Source of the DNA: Candidatus Flexifilum affinis
GTDB lineage: Bacteria > Chloroflexota > Anaerolineae > Aggregatilineales > Phototrophicaceae
Length of the DNA: 64,000 nucleotides
Direction of reading: 5' to 3'
Assembly (NCBI GenBank): GCA_016713325.1
Contig: JADJPJ010000002.1
Coordinates: 806,001-870,000, forward strand
The notes under the pieces were generated by a model that saw only the letters and a program-made list of their open reading frames with translations, was not told the DNA's origin and did no database searches. Positions within the stretch are counted from its first letter, which is position 1, and every line of letters begins with the position of its first letter. A program made the position numbers and the translations under genes. This document shows, piece by piece, positions 53,047-61,817 of the stretch.

Positions 53047-53112
53047 CGGGAAACTTCCCACGATCATTAGGTGTACGCCCTCATGACACCGGGAATGTTC
53101 CCACCGTAGTGT
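53047..53112 (+). promoter_or_regulatory. Promoter with GGGAA/TTCCC palindromes, copy 2
   Basis: GGGAAACTTCCC (53048-53059) and GGGAATGTTCCC (53091-53102), with GCCCTCATGACAC (53077-53089) between them. From the TGACAC -35 (53084-53089), 17 bases to TAGTGT (53107-53112), then GAG. Spacing and bases match the 51542 copy. It precedes the exported gene at 53162. Confidence 0.65.
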
Positions 53113-53161
53113 GAGGTCAACGCATTCCTCACCTTGTTCACTTATATCTGGGAGACACAAG

Positions 53162-53698
53162 ATGAACCGGAAATCGTTCCTGCCTCGTATTCTGCTGGTC
53201 TTTCTGTTGGCGATTGGCTTTGGCAGCGTCGCACTTGCCCAGGACATGACGCCGGTAGAACGGCTCGCTTTGACTGGCGAGCCGGTGGTCCTGGAATACA
53301 GCATCGGGGCGGCCGGCCCGCCGACCATCGAACCGCTCACCGACGGACGCATGGCCTTCCGCATCATGGGCGCGGGGGAAGTGAGTGGCACGGTGGCAGG
53401 CAGCATGTCCGCCACCATTTCCGAAGTCACCGCCATGCCATCGCCGCCGCTGCACCCGGTGACGGTCCAGTTCACCATTGAAACCGAGCAGGGCATGATC
53501 CAGGGCTTCTACGCAGGGAGTCTGTATCTCGCGGATGGCTCGGACCAGGCTGATATCCATGCGACGGGCAAGATCCTCTCTGTCTCTGGCGCCTATGCCG
53601 ACCTGTATCTGGCCGATGTCTATGTCAGCAGCAGTGTGCAGTTCGTCGACGGCCGCTCGGTAGGCGAGAGCGGCACGATGACCGTCATCGCGCGATAG
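53162..53698 (+). CDS. Exported beta-rich protein of unknown function
   Basis: Secreted protein of 178 aa from ATG 53162 (GGGAGACACAAG before it; 53111 is an upstream in-frame start without signal features). Signal peptide NRKSFLPRILLVFLLAIGFG, cleavage after LAQ. The mature part alternates Gly and hydrophobic residues (GSMSATISEVTAM, GMIQGFYAGSLYLADG, GAYADLYLADVYVSS), suggesting a small beta-barrel such as a calycin or allene oxide cyclase-like fold. No enzyme motif. It is followed after 16 bases by the cupredoxin-like gene. Confidence 0.7.
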   Translation: MNRKSFLPRILLVFLLAIGFGSVALAQDMTPVERLALTGEPVVLEYSIGAAGPPTIEPLTDGRMAFRIMGAGEVSGTVAGSMSATISEVTAMPSPPLHPVTVQFTIETEQGMIQGFYAGSLYLADGSDQADIHATGKILSVSGAYADLYLADVYVSSSVQFVDGRSVGESGTMTVIAR

Positions 53699-53714
53699 AT
53701 CTGTATATTTCAGG

Positions 53715-54536
53715 ATGGAAACAATGCGCAAAATAATCCTTCTCTTGGCCGCGTTGGTCGGGGCCCTTGTCCTCACTGGTCCCATTGCTGTGCTGGGCCA
53801 GGAGTCCGGTCCCTTAGTCAGCGTCATCCTCTCATCCGAGGGGCTGTCCGCTCCCGAGACCCTTCCCAAGGGGCTGGTGACGATCCAATTCGAGAATACC
53901 GCCGAGGCTCCCTTCATCGGCGTGCTGCTCCGCCTGAATGACGGCGTTACGCTGGATGACTTCTTCGCCGCCATCGCCGAAGATCCGCTGGGGATGCTGC
54001 CCCTGGTCAGTCTGCGTGGCGGTCCCGGCCTTATGCCCGGCCAGGCCGGCAGTGTCACGTATGATCTGGATGCCGGTGAGTATGTCCTGGCGGACTTCGC
54101 CGGGGAGGAACCTCAGCTGGCCATGTTTACGGTCGCCGATGGAGAAGATGTCACCCAGGTGCAGCCCAATGCCGACCTTCACGTCGTCATGGTGGATTTC
54201 GGCTACGGTCTGCCGCTGACTGTGCCTGCCGGTGAGCGCGTCTGGCGCATCGAAAACGCCGGTCAGCAGTGGCATGAACTGGCCATCCTGCCGGTTGAGC
54301 CGGAGACGACGATCGAGGACGTGCAGGCACTCCTTGCCGAAGGGGAAGAGTCCGGCTTGCAGCAGCTTCCACTTCTCATGCCCCTGAGCGCCGGAGAAGT
54401 TGCCTGGCTGGCGGTGAATCTGGAGCCGGGAACCTATGCACTCATCTGCAACCTGCCGGATCTGATGAACATGGAAGACATGCACACGCATTACGAGCTG
54501 GGCATGATCCAACTCATCACCGTCGAAGATGTCTGA
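53715..54536 (+). CDS. Exported cupredoxin-like protein
   Basis: Secreted protein of 273 aa (signal peptide MRKIILLLAALVGALVL, cleavage near VLGQ). Two beta-sandwich halves can be seen. The second carries a possible type I copper set: His in GQQWHELAIL, Cys in YALICNLPD, His in MHTHYELGM and the Met that follows, in the correct order for a cupredoxin. The first half lacks these ligands. It could carry electrons or copper outside the cell, or be structural. Probably one operon with the gene at 53162. Confidence 0.65.
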   Translation: METMRKIILLLAALVGALVLTGPIAVLGQESGPLVSVILSSEGLSAPETLPKGLVTIQFENTAEAPFIGVLLRLNDGVTLDDFFAAIAEDPLGMLPLVSLRGGPGLMPGQAGSVTYDLDAGEYVLADFAGEEPQLAMFTVADGEDVTQVQPNADLHVVMVDFGYGLPLTVPAGERVWRIENAGQQWHELAILPVEPETTIEDVQALLAEGEESGLQQLPLLMPLSAGEVAWLAVNLEPGTYALICNLPDLMNMEDMHTHYELGMIQLITVEDV

Positions 54537-54606
54537 GCACTCAGTAGGATGATCGACGTTTTAACGTATCAGTGCAGACATGAACACAAAATAACATATT
54601 GTCGCA

Positions 54607-54645
54607 TATAATGAATGGAGGGCGGCCCTACGCCGCCCTCCATTC
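54607..54645 (+). promoter_or_regulatory. -10 box followed by a hairpin at the predicted 5' end
   Basis: TATAAT at 54607-54612 is followed immediately by GAATGGAGGGCGGC (54613-54626), CCTAC, GCCGCCCTCCATTC (54632-54645), a 14-bp perfect stem. The transcript of the hydrolase would begin with this stem. It could alternatively terminate the upstream unit. The core is nearly the same as the 44714 hairpin. Confidence 0.55.
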
Positions 54646-54657
54646 CAGGACAAGTTC

Positions 54658-55533
54658 ATGGACCTTTCAGCACAAACCATCACCCTAAGAGACGGGCGCA
54701 CCCTCGGTTTTGCTGAATGGGGCGACCTGAACGGTAATCCCGTTTTCTTCTTCGGCGGTTCCAACAGCGCCCGCATCATCCGCCACCCGGATGACTCCAT
54801 CCTTCACGATTTGAGCATTCATCTCACCACCTTCGACCGACCCGGTATGGGCCTGAGCACTCGCCAGGCGGGGCGAACGCTGCTCGACTGGGCCGAAGAT
54901 GTGCGCGATTTTGCCCGTCAGAAACAGCTCGAACGGTTCGCCATCGTTGCCGCCTCACAGGGCGGACCCTACGGAGCGGCCTGCGCCTACGCGCTTCTGG
55001 ACCTGCTCACGAGCGTTTCTCTGGTGAGCGGGGTAGCCGGCCTGGAAGATGCGGCTGTCATGGCCACGCAGAATCGTATGATCCGCATGCAGATCGGCAT
55101 GGCGCGCCGCGTACCCTGGTTGCTGGCGCTGCAAAGCGACCTGATGCGCCCCATGCTCAAGGGGAATCGAACGGAACGGCTCGTGCGCGGCCTCCTGGGC
55201 AACCTGCCGGAGAGCGACAAGCGGGCAATGGCTGTTCCTGGCGGTATTGATCTCCTGGTGCAGGACATCCGCGAAGGCATGCGGCAAGGCGGACGCGGCG
55301 GCGCGGACGACATGCGCGCCGTGGTCATGGACTGGGGTTTCCAGTTGGAGGATATTCAAGCGCACGTCTTCATCTGGCAGGGGGAAGACGACCCGAATGT
55401 CACTCTGGCGATGGCTCGCTACATGGCCGCGCGCATCCCCGACAGCACAGTCACCCTTGTCCCCGGCGCAGGACATTTCCTGATGTACAGCCACTGGCGG
55501 GAAATCCTGGAACAGGTTGTGAGGAGGATGTGA
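54658..55533 (+). CDS. Alpha/beta hydrolase
   Basis: Serine hydrolase of 291 aa, cytoplasmic. Oxyanion region FFGGSNSARI, nucleophile elbow AASQGGPYG (Ser near 101), acid Asp in WQGEDDPNVTL and His in GAGHFLMYSHW. It has no signal peptide. The substrate could be an ester, epoxide or lactone; not decidable. The stop overlaps the start of the glycosyltransferase gene (TGATG), so the two are made together. Confidence 0.9.
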   Translation: MDLSAQTITLRDGRTLGFAEWGDLNGNPVFFFGGSNSARIIRHPDDSILHDLSIHLTTFDRPGMGLSTRQAGRTLLDWAEDVRDFARQKQLERFAIVAASQGGPYGAACAYALLDLLTSVSLVSGVAGLEDAAVMATQNRMIRMQIGMARRVPWLLALQSDLMRPMLKGNRTERLVRGLLGNLPESDKRAMAVPGGIDLLVQDIREGMRQGGRGGADDMRAVVMDWGFQLEDIQAHVFIWQGEDDPNVTLAMARYMAARIPDSTVTLVPGAGHFLMYSHWREILEQVVRRM

Positions 55534-56778
55534 TGCACGTCAGCATTTTTGTCTACGGCACATGGGGTGATATACGTCCGCATGTCGTGCTGGGCATGGC
55601 GCTGCAAAAAGCGGGGCATGAGGTGCAGGTGATCGCCTCGCCGGGGTATGAGCAATGGGTGCGCGACCGCGGCCTGAGCTTCTATCCCCTGACGACCGAC
55701 GTGAACACCTTCGCCCGAGACAATGCCAAGCTCATGGACGAGAGCTTCCTCCGGCAGCTTCAAACCCTGCGAACAGACATCGCGCCGCTTTTTACACAGA
55801 TGGGGCTGGAGGTGATGGAAGCCACCCGCGACTCCGACGTGCTGATGACGGTTGAATTCGGTGTTTCGCTGCTGCTCGACGTGGTCAAGGCCAACAACCT
55901 GAAGCCGGTTTTCATCAACCCGGCCCCGATCAATCCGACCCGCGAGTCGAACACCGTTCTCCCTGCAAGGCCAGGGTGGTTCCCCTTCGATGGATGGTAC
56001 AACCGCCTGGGCAATACGGTGCTGCGGCAGTCGTCATGGCGGGGACTTGCCGGGGGGGCGCAATCCACTGGCAAAGCAGCTCGGGTTGCCAAAAAGTGGC
56101 TACAAGGACTTCCGCACTGTGGTCGATGCTGCACCTGCACTGACGACCGTCAGTCGTCATGTCTTCCAACGTCCGGCGGATTGGGGCGACCACTGGCAGT
56201 TGACAGGGTTTCTCTTCGACGATGACCCGGCATGGTCGCCGCCGCCGGATCTGGTCGCTTTTCTGGCGGCGGGCGAAGCGCCTGTGTATGTAGGGTTCGG
56301 CAGTATGCCGGATGCTAACCCGGCAGCCACCACCCGGACGATTCTGGACGCCGTGCGGCGAACGGGCAAGCGGGTGATTCTCCTGACCGGGTGGGCGGGC
56401 CTGGGCGCGGACGAGGTGCCAGAGGATATCTACATCCTGAAGTACGCGCCACACAGCTGGCTGTTTCCCAAGATGGCGGCGGTCGTCCATCATGGGGGAT
56501 CGGGCACGACTGCATCTGGACTGCGTGCTGGTGTGCCGACGGCTGTCGTGCCGCACCAGGGTGACCAGGGCTTCTGGGGTCGGACAGTCAAAGACCTTGG
56601 CGTCGGGGCAGTACCGATTCCGCGCAAAAAGCTGACAGCAGACAATCTCGTGGCGGCGATTACGGAAGCGACGAGTAATCCTGCGATGAAGGCCAGGGCG
56701 GTGGCGTTGAGCGAGAAGATCGCTGTGGAGGACGGACTGGCAGAGGCTGTGAAGTGGGTTGAGCGTTTTCTTGTCTAG
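55533..56778 (+). pseudogene. Sterol/macrolide-type glycosyltransferase, frameshifted
   Basis: GT1/GT28-like transferase of about 415 codons. It starts at ATG 55533 (GAGGAGGATGTG before it). The N-domain has FVYGTWGDIRPHVVLGMALQ. The frame breaks at a run of seven G at 56052-56058; removing one G joins RGLAGG to RNPLAKQLGLPKSGYKD and the intact C-domain, with VVHHGGSGTTASGLRAGVPT and PHQGDQGFWG as the donor motif. So a single indel in a homopolymer separates a complete enzyme from a broken one. A full paralogue is at 60531. Confidence 0.82.
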
Positions 56779-56866
56779 GGTAGTCGTCGCGGCTTGTCGC
56801 ACAGGGAGATGGCGAGGGCAATGGATGCCGTTGGAGAATTGATCAAAGAATAGGTGGAGCAACACG

Positions 56867-58966
56867 ATGTCGTCAATATCTGACGCAATCAGTACTCCGA
56901 AAAGACAGATTGACGTTCCGGTACGTCTGCTTCCCATTCTGCGCCTCAGCGTTATCGGCATCCTGCTGACGCTCGATATCCTGTTCGTGCTGGGTATCCC
57001 CTTCTTCTACACCCATCTCACAACCCTGTGCACGCTGCCGGACTGCATGCCGCTGGTGCTAACCGCCGACGATGTCACGATGCTAGAAGGCGCCGGACTG
57101 AGTGCGTCGTTCTATGCAGTGGCGCACATCGGCATCGAGATTGTCAACGTACTGTGGGTCAACCTGATCTCGCTGTATTTTCTCCGCCGATGTCTGACCC
57201 ATTGGATGGGCTACGTCGCCAGCCTGGTCTTCATTCTGTTTATCATCATGCCGAACGTGATCTGGGCATTACTTGATGCCCATCCGACACTGCATTTTGT
57301 CGGCGAAATCATCATCCGGATATCGAATTCCGCAGCCTTCACACTCATTTTCATTTTTCCCCATGGCCGTTTCGTCCCGCGCTGGTCAGCCTGGTTTTTA
57401 CTGCCCGGTCTGGTGATGATCTGGGGGCGGACGGTGGCGGAGTACTATACCGATTTCGTGGGTAGCGATCTGGTCTCCGGCATTCTGTTGTCGCCTTTCC
57501 TGTTCACGCTAGTGACGGGGATCGCATTTCAAGCCTACCGCTACTGGCGTGTCTACGACCCGCTGGAACGCCGGCAAAGCCGCTGGGTCATCTTCGGCTT
57601 TGTTGGTCTCGTGCTCGGCGTCCTCGGTTGGGGCGTATTCATGGAGTATCTCGCTTTCCAGCCGGGGATGCCGCGTGCCTGGATCAACTTGCTCGCCATG
57701 CCCATCATCATGATCATCACTGTGGTACCGCTGCCCGTCGCCCTGTCGATGGCGGTCATCAATGAGGGCCTATGGAAGCTTGATGTCATCATCAACCGCA
57801 CCCTCGTCTACGCCGCGGTGACAGCGATCATTCTCATGACGTATGTTTTTGTCGTCGGTCTGCTGAACTTCGTGTTCGACGGCGGCAATGATTTCCTCGT
57901 CTCGCTGCTGGCGACGGGAGCCGTTGCGCTCAGCTTTCAGGTGGTACGCCAATCGGTGCAGCAAGGGGTAAACCGCCTGATGTTCGGTCATCGGGATGAA
58001 CCGCAGGCCATCCTGATGACTCTGTCGCGTCAGATCCAATCCGCCATCATGCCGGAAGACTTGCTGAGTGTAAGCACATCGACCATTGGTAAATCGATGC
58101 GCTTGCCCTATGTCGCCATAGCAATTCGGCACAGGGACGATGTCATTATGCAGGTAGAATATGGCGCGTACAGGTCTCCGGTACAGTCCTTTGCACTGGT
58201 TCACCAGAACGAGGCTGTCGGTGAATTGGTTGTCAGCCATCGCTCACCGCGTGAGGCATTGAACGCTGCCGATCAATCCGTACTGTCGGGCATCGCCCAG
58301 CAGTTGGGGGCTGTCGTCTATGCTGTGCGCCTGCAATCGGATCTGCAATCCGCACGTGAGCGGTTGGTCATCACCCGCGAAGAAGAGCGTCGCCGCCTGC
58401 GTCGCGACCTGCACGACGGGTTAGGGCCGGCCATCGCCGGCCTGCCGCTCAAGGTGGATGCTGCTATCGATCTGCTTGAGCAGGACCGGAATACTTCTGT
58501 CCGGCTTCTGAACGAGGTGAAGAAGCAGGCGCAGCAGCTCGTCGGCGAGGTGCGACGGGTCGTCCATGATCTCCGGCCTCCGACCCTGGACGAACTAGGT
58601 CTTCCAGAAGCGTTGCGAGGTGCGCTCTCTCAGATGACAACTCCGGCTACCGGGCCATCGATCAGCCTGATGACCGGCGAGCTGCCTCGTGAATTACCGG
58701 CAGCCATCGAAGTCGCCGCCTACCGTATCACCATGGAGGCCGTCACGAATGTGATTAAACACGCCCAGGCGCGTCAGTGCCAGGTCAACCTGGAGGTGAT
58801 CGGTTCTCCCTGCCGTTTGTGCATCGCCATCGAAGATGACGGCATCGGACTTCCAGAAACGGTGGTGCCGAATGTTGGTCTGCACTCGATGCGTGAGGGT
58901 GCCGAAGAATTGGGCGGGACGTTTCAACTTCAGCCTCGCGCGGGCGGGCGGCATCGATCACGGTGA
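56867..58966 (+). CDS. Membrane sensor histidine kinase, NarL/LiaS type
   Basis: Sensor kinase of 699 aa as read. Seven to nine transmembrane helices (residues 20-325) precede a GAF-like segment and the HisKA_3 domain with EEERRRLRRDLHDGLGPAIA (phospho-acceptor His). The HATPase has ITMEAVTNVIKHA (N-box) and IEDDGIGLP. The end is altered: after QPRAGG the frame gives RHRSR-stop at 58966, whereas one extra G gives ASITVTLPLPEGTNR-stop at 58998, overlapping the next ATG as in a normal operon. So a 1-base indel near 58945 has shaved the last strand. It partners the response regulator that follows. Confidence 0.88.
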   Translation: MSSISDAISTPKRQIDVPVRLLPILRLSVIGILLTLDILFVLGIPFFYTHLTTLCTLPDCMPLVLTADDVTMLEGAGLSASFYAVAHIGIEIVNVLWVNLISLYFLRRCLTHWMGYVASLVFILFIIMPNVIWALLDAHPTLHFVGEIIIRISNSAAFTLIFIFPHGRFVPRWSAWFLLPGLVMIWGRTVAEYYTDFVGSDLVSGILLSPFLFTLVTGIAFQAYRYWRVYDPLERRQSRWVIFGFVGLVLGVLGWGVFMEYLAFQPGMPRAWINLLAMPIIMIITVVPLPVALSMAVINEGLWKLDVIINRTLVYAAVTAIILMTYVFVVGLLNFVFDGGNDFLVSLLATGAVALSFQVVRQSVQQGVNRLMFGHRDEPQAILMTLSRQIQSAIMPEDLLSVSTSTIGKSMRLPYVAIAIRHRDDVIMQVEYGAYRSPVQSFALVHQNEAVGELVVSHRSPREALNAADQSVLSGIAQQLGAVVYAVRLQSDLQSARERLVITREEERRRLRRDLHDGLGPAIAGLPLKVDAAIDLLEQDRNTSVRLLNEVKKQAQQLVGEVRRVVHDLRPPTLDELGLPEALRGALSQMTTPATGPSISLMTGELPRELPAAIEVAAYRITMEAVTNVIKHAQARQCQVNLEVIGSPCRLCIAIEDDGIGLPETVVPNVGLHSMREGAEELGGTFQLQPRAGGRHRSR

Positions 58967-58994
58967 CGCTGCCCCTGCCAGAAGGGACTAACCG

Positions 58995-59674
58995 ATGACC
59001 GAGTCTATCATCCGCCTGCTGATCGTCGACGATCACCCCTGTTCAGGGAAGGGCTGCACGCCATCTTCCTGGCCGTTGGTGATATCGAGGTGGTCGGAGA
59101 GGCGGCCACCGGTGCGGACGCGCTCGATCGGGCGAAAGCGCTTCGGCCTGATGTCATCCTCATGGATACTCAGATGCCCGACATGAACGGCATCGAGGCG
59201 ACGGCGCGCATTCTGGAACTCATGCCCGAGACCCGGATCATCATGCTGACCATGCTGGAAGACAGCGAGTCGCTGTTCGCGGCGATGGTCGCCGGGGCCA
59301 GGAGCTATGTGCTGAAGGGCGCCGATAAAGCCGAGGTGCTCAAAACGATCCGCGCGGTCGCCGCTGGTGAAGTGTTGTTTGGCCCCTCGATTGCCAGTCG
59401 GGTGACCGACTACTTCCGCCGGCTCCATACCGTGTCGTTTTCCCGCGCCGCGCCCGCTTCGCCTTTCCCGGATCTCTCCGAGCGAGAATTGGAGGTGCTG
59501 GACTGCATCGCCAGGGGCCTCAATAACCATGAGATTGCCAGGCATCTGGACATCACGGTCAAGACGGTGAGCAACCACATCTCCAACATCTTCAGCAAGC
59601 TGCAGGTGGCCGACCGCGCCCAGGCCATCGTCAAGGCGCGCGAGGCAGGGTTGGGGAAAGAAGACCCGCATTGA
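58995..59674 (+). pseudogene. NarL-type response regulator, frameshifted
   Basis: Response regulator with receiver and LuxR-type HTH domains. It begins MTESIIRLLIVDDHP (58995) and loses frame at CACCCCTG; one more C gives DHPLFREGLHAIF and continues with VGEAATGADALDRAKALRPD, VILMDTQMPDMNG (phospho-Asp). The HTH is LSERELEVLDCIARGLNNHE, IARHLDITVKTVSNHISNIF. Reading from 59090, the remainder is open to 59674. Most likely one complete gene with a homopolymer indel. Partner of the upstream kinase. Confidence 0.85.
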
Positions 59675-60534
59675 GTCCCGACGCCTTCTTCGCCGACCTG
59701 ACCCGGCGACTTCTGGAGTGGGCGGAGACTCAGCCGGAAATCCGACTGGTGATGGTCGTCGGCTCGCAGGCGCGGCAGGTCCAACCGGCAGACGAGTACT
59801 CCGACCTGGACCTGTCGCTCTACATCACGGATGGGGCCAGTTGTCAGACGCTGAACGCCTATCTCGCCTGGATGCGTGATTTTGCGCCGGTCTGGATGAT
59901 CCTCGAAGACCATCACGACGAGACGAAGAGCTGGCTCATTCTCTACCGGGGCGGGTTAAAGGTCGATTTTTCGGTGACACCGGTTGGCGCGCTCCAGTCG
60001 CTGATCGCCGAGCAGCGCCTGTGGGACGATCAGCAGCGCGGCTACACGATCCTGGTGGACAGGGATGGCATGGGTCCGCGACTCCCGAGGCCGACTCCGT
60101 TTGAGCCGCCGTCGTACACGCCGCCGAGGCGGGAGCAGTTTGTTCACCGTGTGGAGACGTTTTTCTACGGCGCAGTCTACGTCGCCAGGCAGATCCGGCG
60201 CGGCAATCTGTGGAAGGTCAAATGGGCGGATCAGATCCAGCAGAGCATGCTGCTCGAAATGCTGGAATGGCACGCGCACGCCACAAACAGCAACCCGGTG
60301 GACACTTACAATCGTGGCGACTTCATGCGCGATTGGGTGAGCGCGACGACTTGGCAGGAACTGCACGCCGTGTCTGCTCATTTCGACGTCGAAGACAGCA
60401 GTAGGGCGCTGCTCGCTTCGATTCGTCTGTTCACCCGGCTGACGGTGGAGACTGCCGCCGCGCTTGGCTACGACTGCCCGCGAACGATGATCGCCGAAGT
60501 GATGGAGTACATCGAAGGGTTGGTGCGCGCATGA
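59671..60534 (+). CDS. ANT(6)-like aminoglycoside nucleotidyltransferase family protein
   Basis: Nucleotidyltransferase of 287 aa, starting at TTG and overlapping the regulator stop by four bases. The catalytic pattern GS-x-D-x-D is in VVGSQARQVQPADEYSDLDL, and FAPVWMILEDHHDETKSWLI and YNRGDFMRDWV match the streptomycin 6-adenylyltransferase (AadK/ANT(6)) family. Family members adenylylate streptomycin, but distant members are only predicted. Its position in a two-component-regulated block with glycosyltransferases suggests a drug or natural-product modification role; not proven. Confidence 0.82.
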   Translation: MSPDAFFADLTRRLLEWAETQPEIRLVMVVGSQARQVQPADEYSDLDLSLYITDGASCQTLNAYLAWMRDFAPVWMILEDHHDETKSWLILYRGGLKVDFSVTPVGALQSLIAEQRLWDDQQRGYTILVDRDGMGPRLPRPTPFEPPSYTPPRREQFVHRVETFFYGAVYVARQIRRGNLWKVKWADQIQQSMLLEMLEWHAHATNSNPVDTYNRGDFMRDWVSATTWQELHAVSAHFDVEDSSRALLASIRLFTRLTVETAAALGYDCPRTMIAEVMEYIEGLVRA

Positions 60535-61817
60535 AGCTGACGATCATAGCCATTGGGTCGCGCGGGGACGTCCAGCCGATCGTCGCGCTCGGACGCGGAC
60601 TGTCCGATGCCGGCTATACGGTGCGCATGGTCACGCTGGAAAGCTTCGAGGCGATGGTTCGCAAGCAGGGGCTGGAATTCTTTCCGGTCGAAGGCGATGC
60701 CCAGTCGCTGACCCGTGACATGATGGTCGCCGGCACGAAGGGGAACGGCCTCCATCTGCTCGCCATGTACCGCGGCATCATGCGAACCTTTGGCGCCATC
60801 ACCGAAAGCTACCAGCGATCATTTGCCGCCGACGCGCTGCGCGATTCCGATGCAATTCTGAGTCAGCTTCCGGGTGGATTCTACGGCTACGACCTCGCCG
60901 AAGCCCTGCGCGTGCCGTACATTGCTCTGTCCGTCATCCCCCAGGAAATCACCGGGGCCTGGCCGCTGTCGCTCCTGCCAAGCACCTTCTCGCTGGGAGC
61001 ACGGTATAACCGCCTGACCTACCTCTTTGCCCAGCAGCTCGCCTGGCATCCTTTTCGCAAATCGATCAACGAGTTCCGACGGCAGCTCGGTCTGCCGCCG
61101 GCCTCGTTCTGGTGGGGCAACATCCGCCGCCTCGCACGGGATCGCATCCCGGTCATCCAGGGGTTCAGTGAACACGTGATTCCCACCCAGCCAGAATGGG
61201 GCGATCACGTCCAGACCACCGGCTACTGGGCACTTGACGAGAGCGACTGGTCACCGCCTGAAGCATTGACGGCTTTCCTGGAGGCAGGCGATCCGCCGGT
61301 GTTCGTCGGCTTCGGCAGCATGCCCGTACCCGATCCGCCGCAGACGACGGCGCACATTGTCGCAGCGCTGGAGCGTTCGGGCCGGCGCGGCATCCTGCAC
61401 GCAGGCTGGGCAAAGCTGGGGGCGGTGGATCTGCCCGGCAGCGTCTTTCCGCTCGACTATGCTCCGTATGCCTGGCTGTTCCCGCGGATGGCGGCAGTGG
61501 TGCATCACGGCGGGTCCGGCACCACCGGCTTTGCCCTACGTTCCGGAGTGCCGTCGCTGGTCGTGCCCTTCACGGCGGATCAGCCGTTCTGGGGCAAGCG
61601 CACGCATGATCTTGGCGTCGGCCCGGCGCCCCTGCCGTTTCCAAAACTCAATGGGGAGCTCCTTGCCAGAGCCATCACCGAGATGCTCGAAGACACGGCC
61701 ATGCACCGCCAGGCGGCGCAGCTTCGCGATCGGATGGCCGCAGAAAGCGGTGTGCAGCGTGCCGTCACGATCATTCAGCAGGTTCTGGGTTGGCCTTTCA
61801 AGTCGCCTCGCTCATGA
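60531..61817 (+). CDS. Sterol/macrolide-type glycosyltransferase
   Basis: GT-B glycosyltransferase of 428 aa. The N-domain has IIAIGSRGDVQPIVALGRGL, typical of GT28/sterol glucosyltransferases. The C-domain has PPVFVGFGSMPVPDP and VVHHGGSGTTGFALRSGVPS, PFTADQPFWGKR (nucleotide-sugar motif). Complete, unlike its paralogue at 55533. It overlaps the previous gene by four bases and the convergent kinase by six. The acceptor may be a lipid, sterol-like or macrolide compound. Confidence 0.92.
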   Translation: MKLTIIAIGSRGDVQPIVALGRGLSDAGYTVRMVTLESFEAMVRKQGLEFFPVEGDAQSLTRDMMVAGTKGNGLHLLAMYRGIMRTFGAITESYQRSFAADALRDSDAILSQLPGGFYGYDLAEALRVPYIALSVIPQEITGAWPLSLLPSTFSLGARYNRLTYLFAQQLAWHPFRKSINEFRRQLGLPPASFWWGNIRRLARDRIPVIQGFSEHVIPTQPEWGDHVQTTGYWALDESDWSPPEALTAFLEAGDPPVFVGFGSMPVPDPPQTTAHIVAALERSGRRGILHAGWAKLGAVDLPGSVFPLDYAPYAWLFPRMAAVVHHGGSGTTGFALRSGVPSLVVPFTADQPFWGKRTHDLGVGPAPLPFPKLNGELLARAITEMLEDTAMHRQAAQLRDRMAAESGVQRAVTIIQQVLGWPFKSPRS

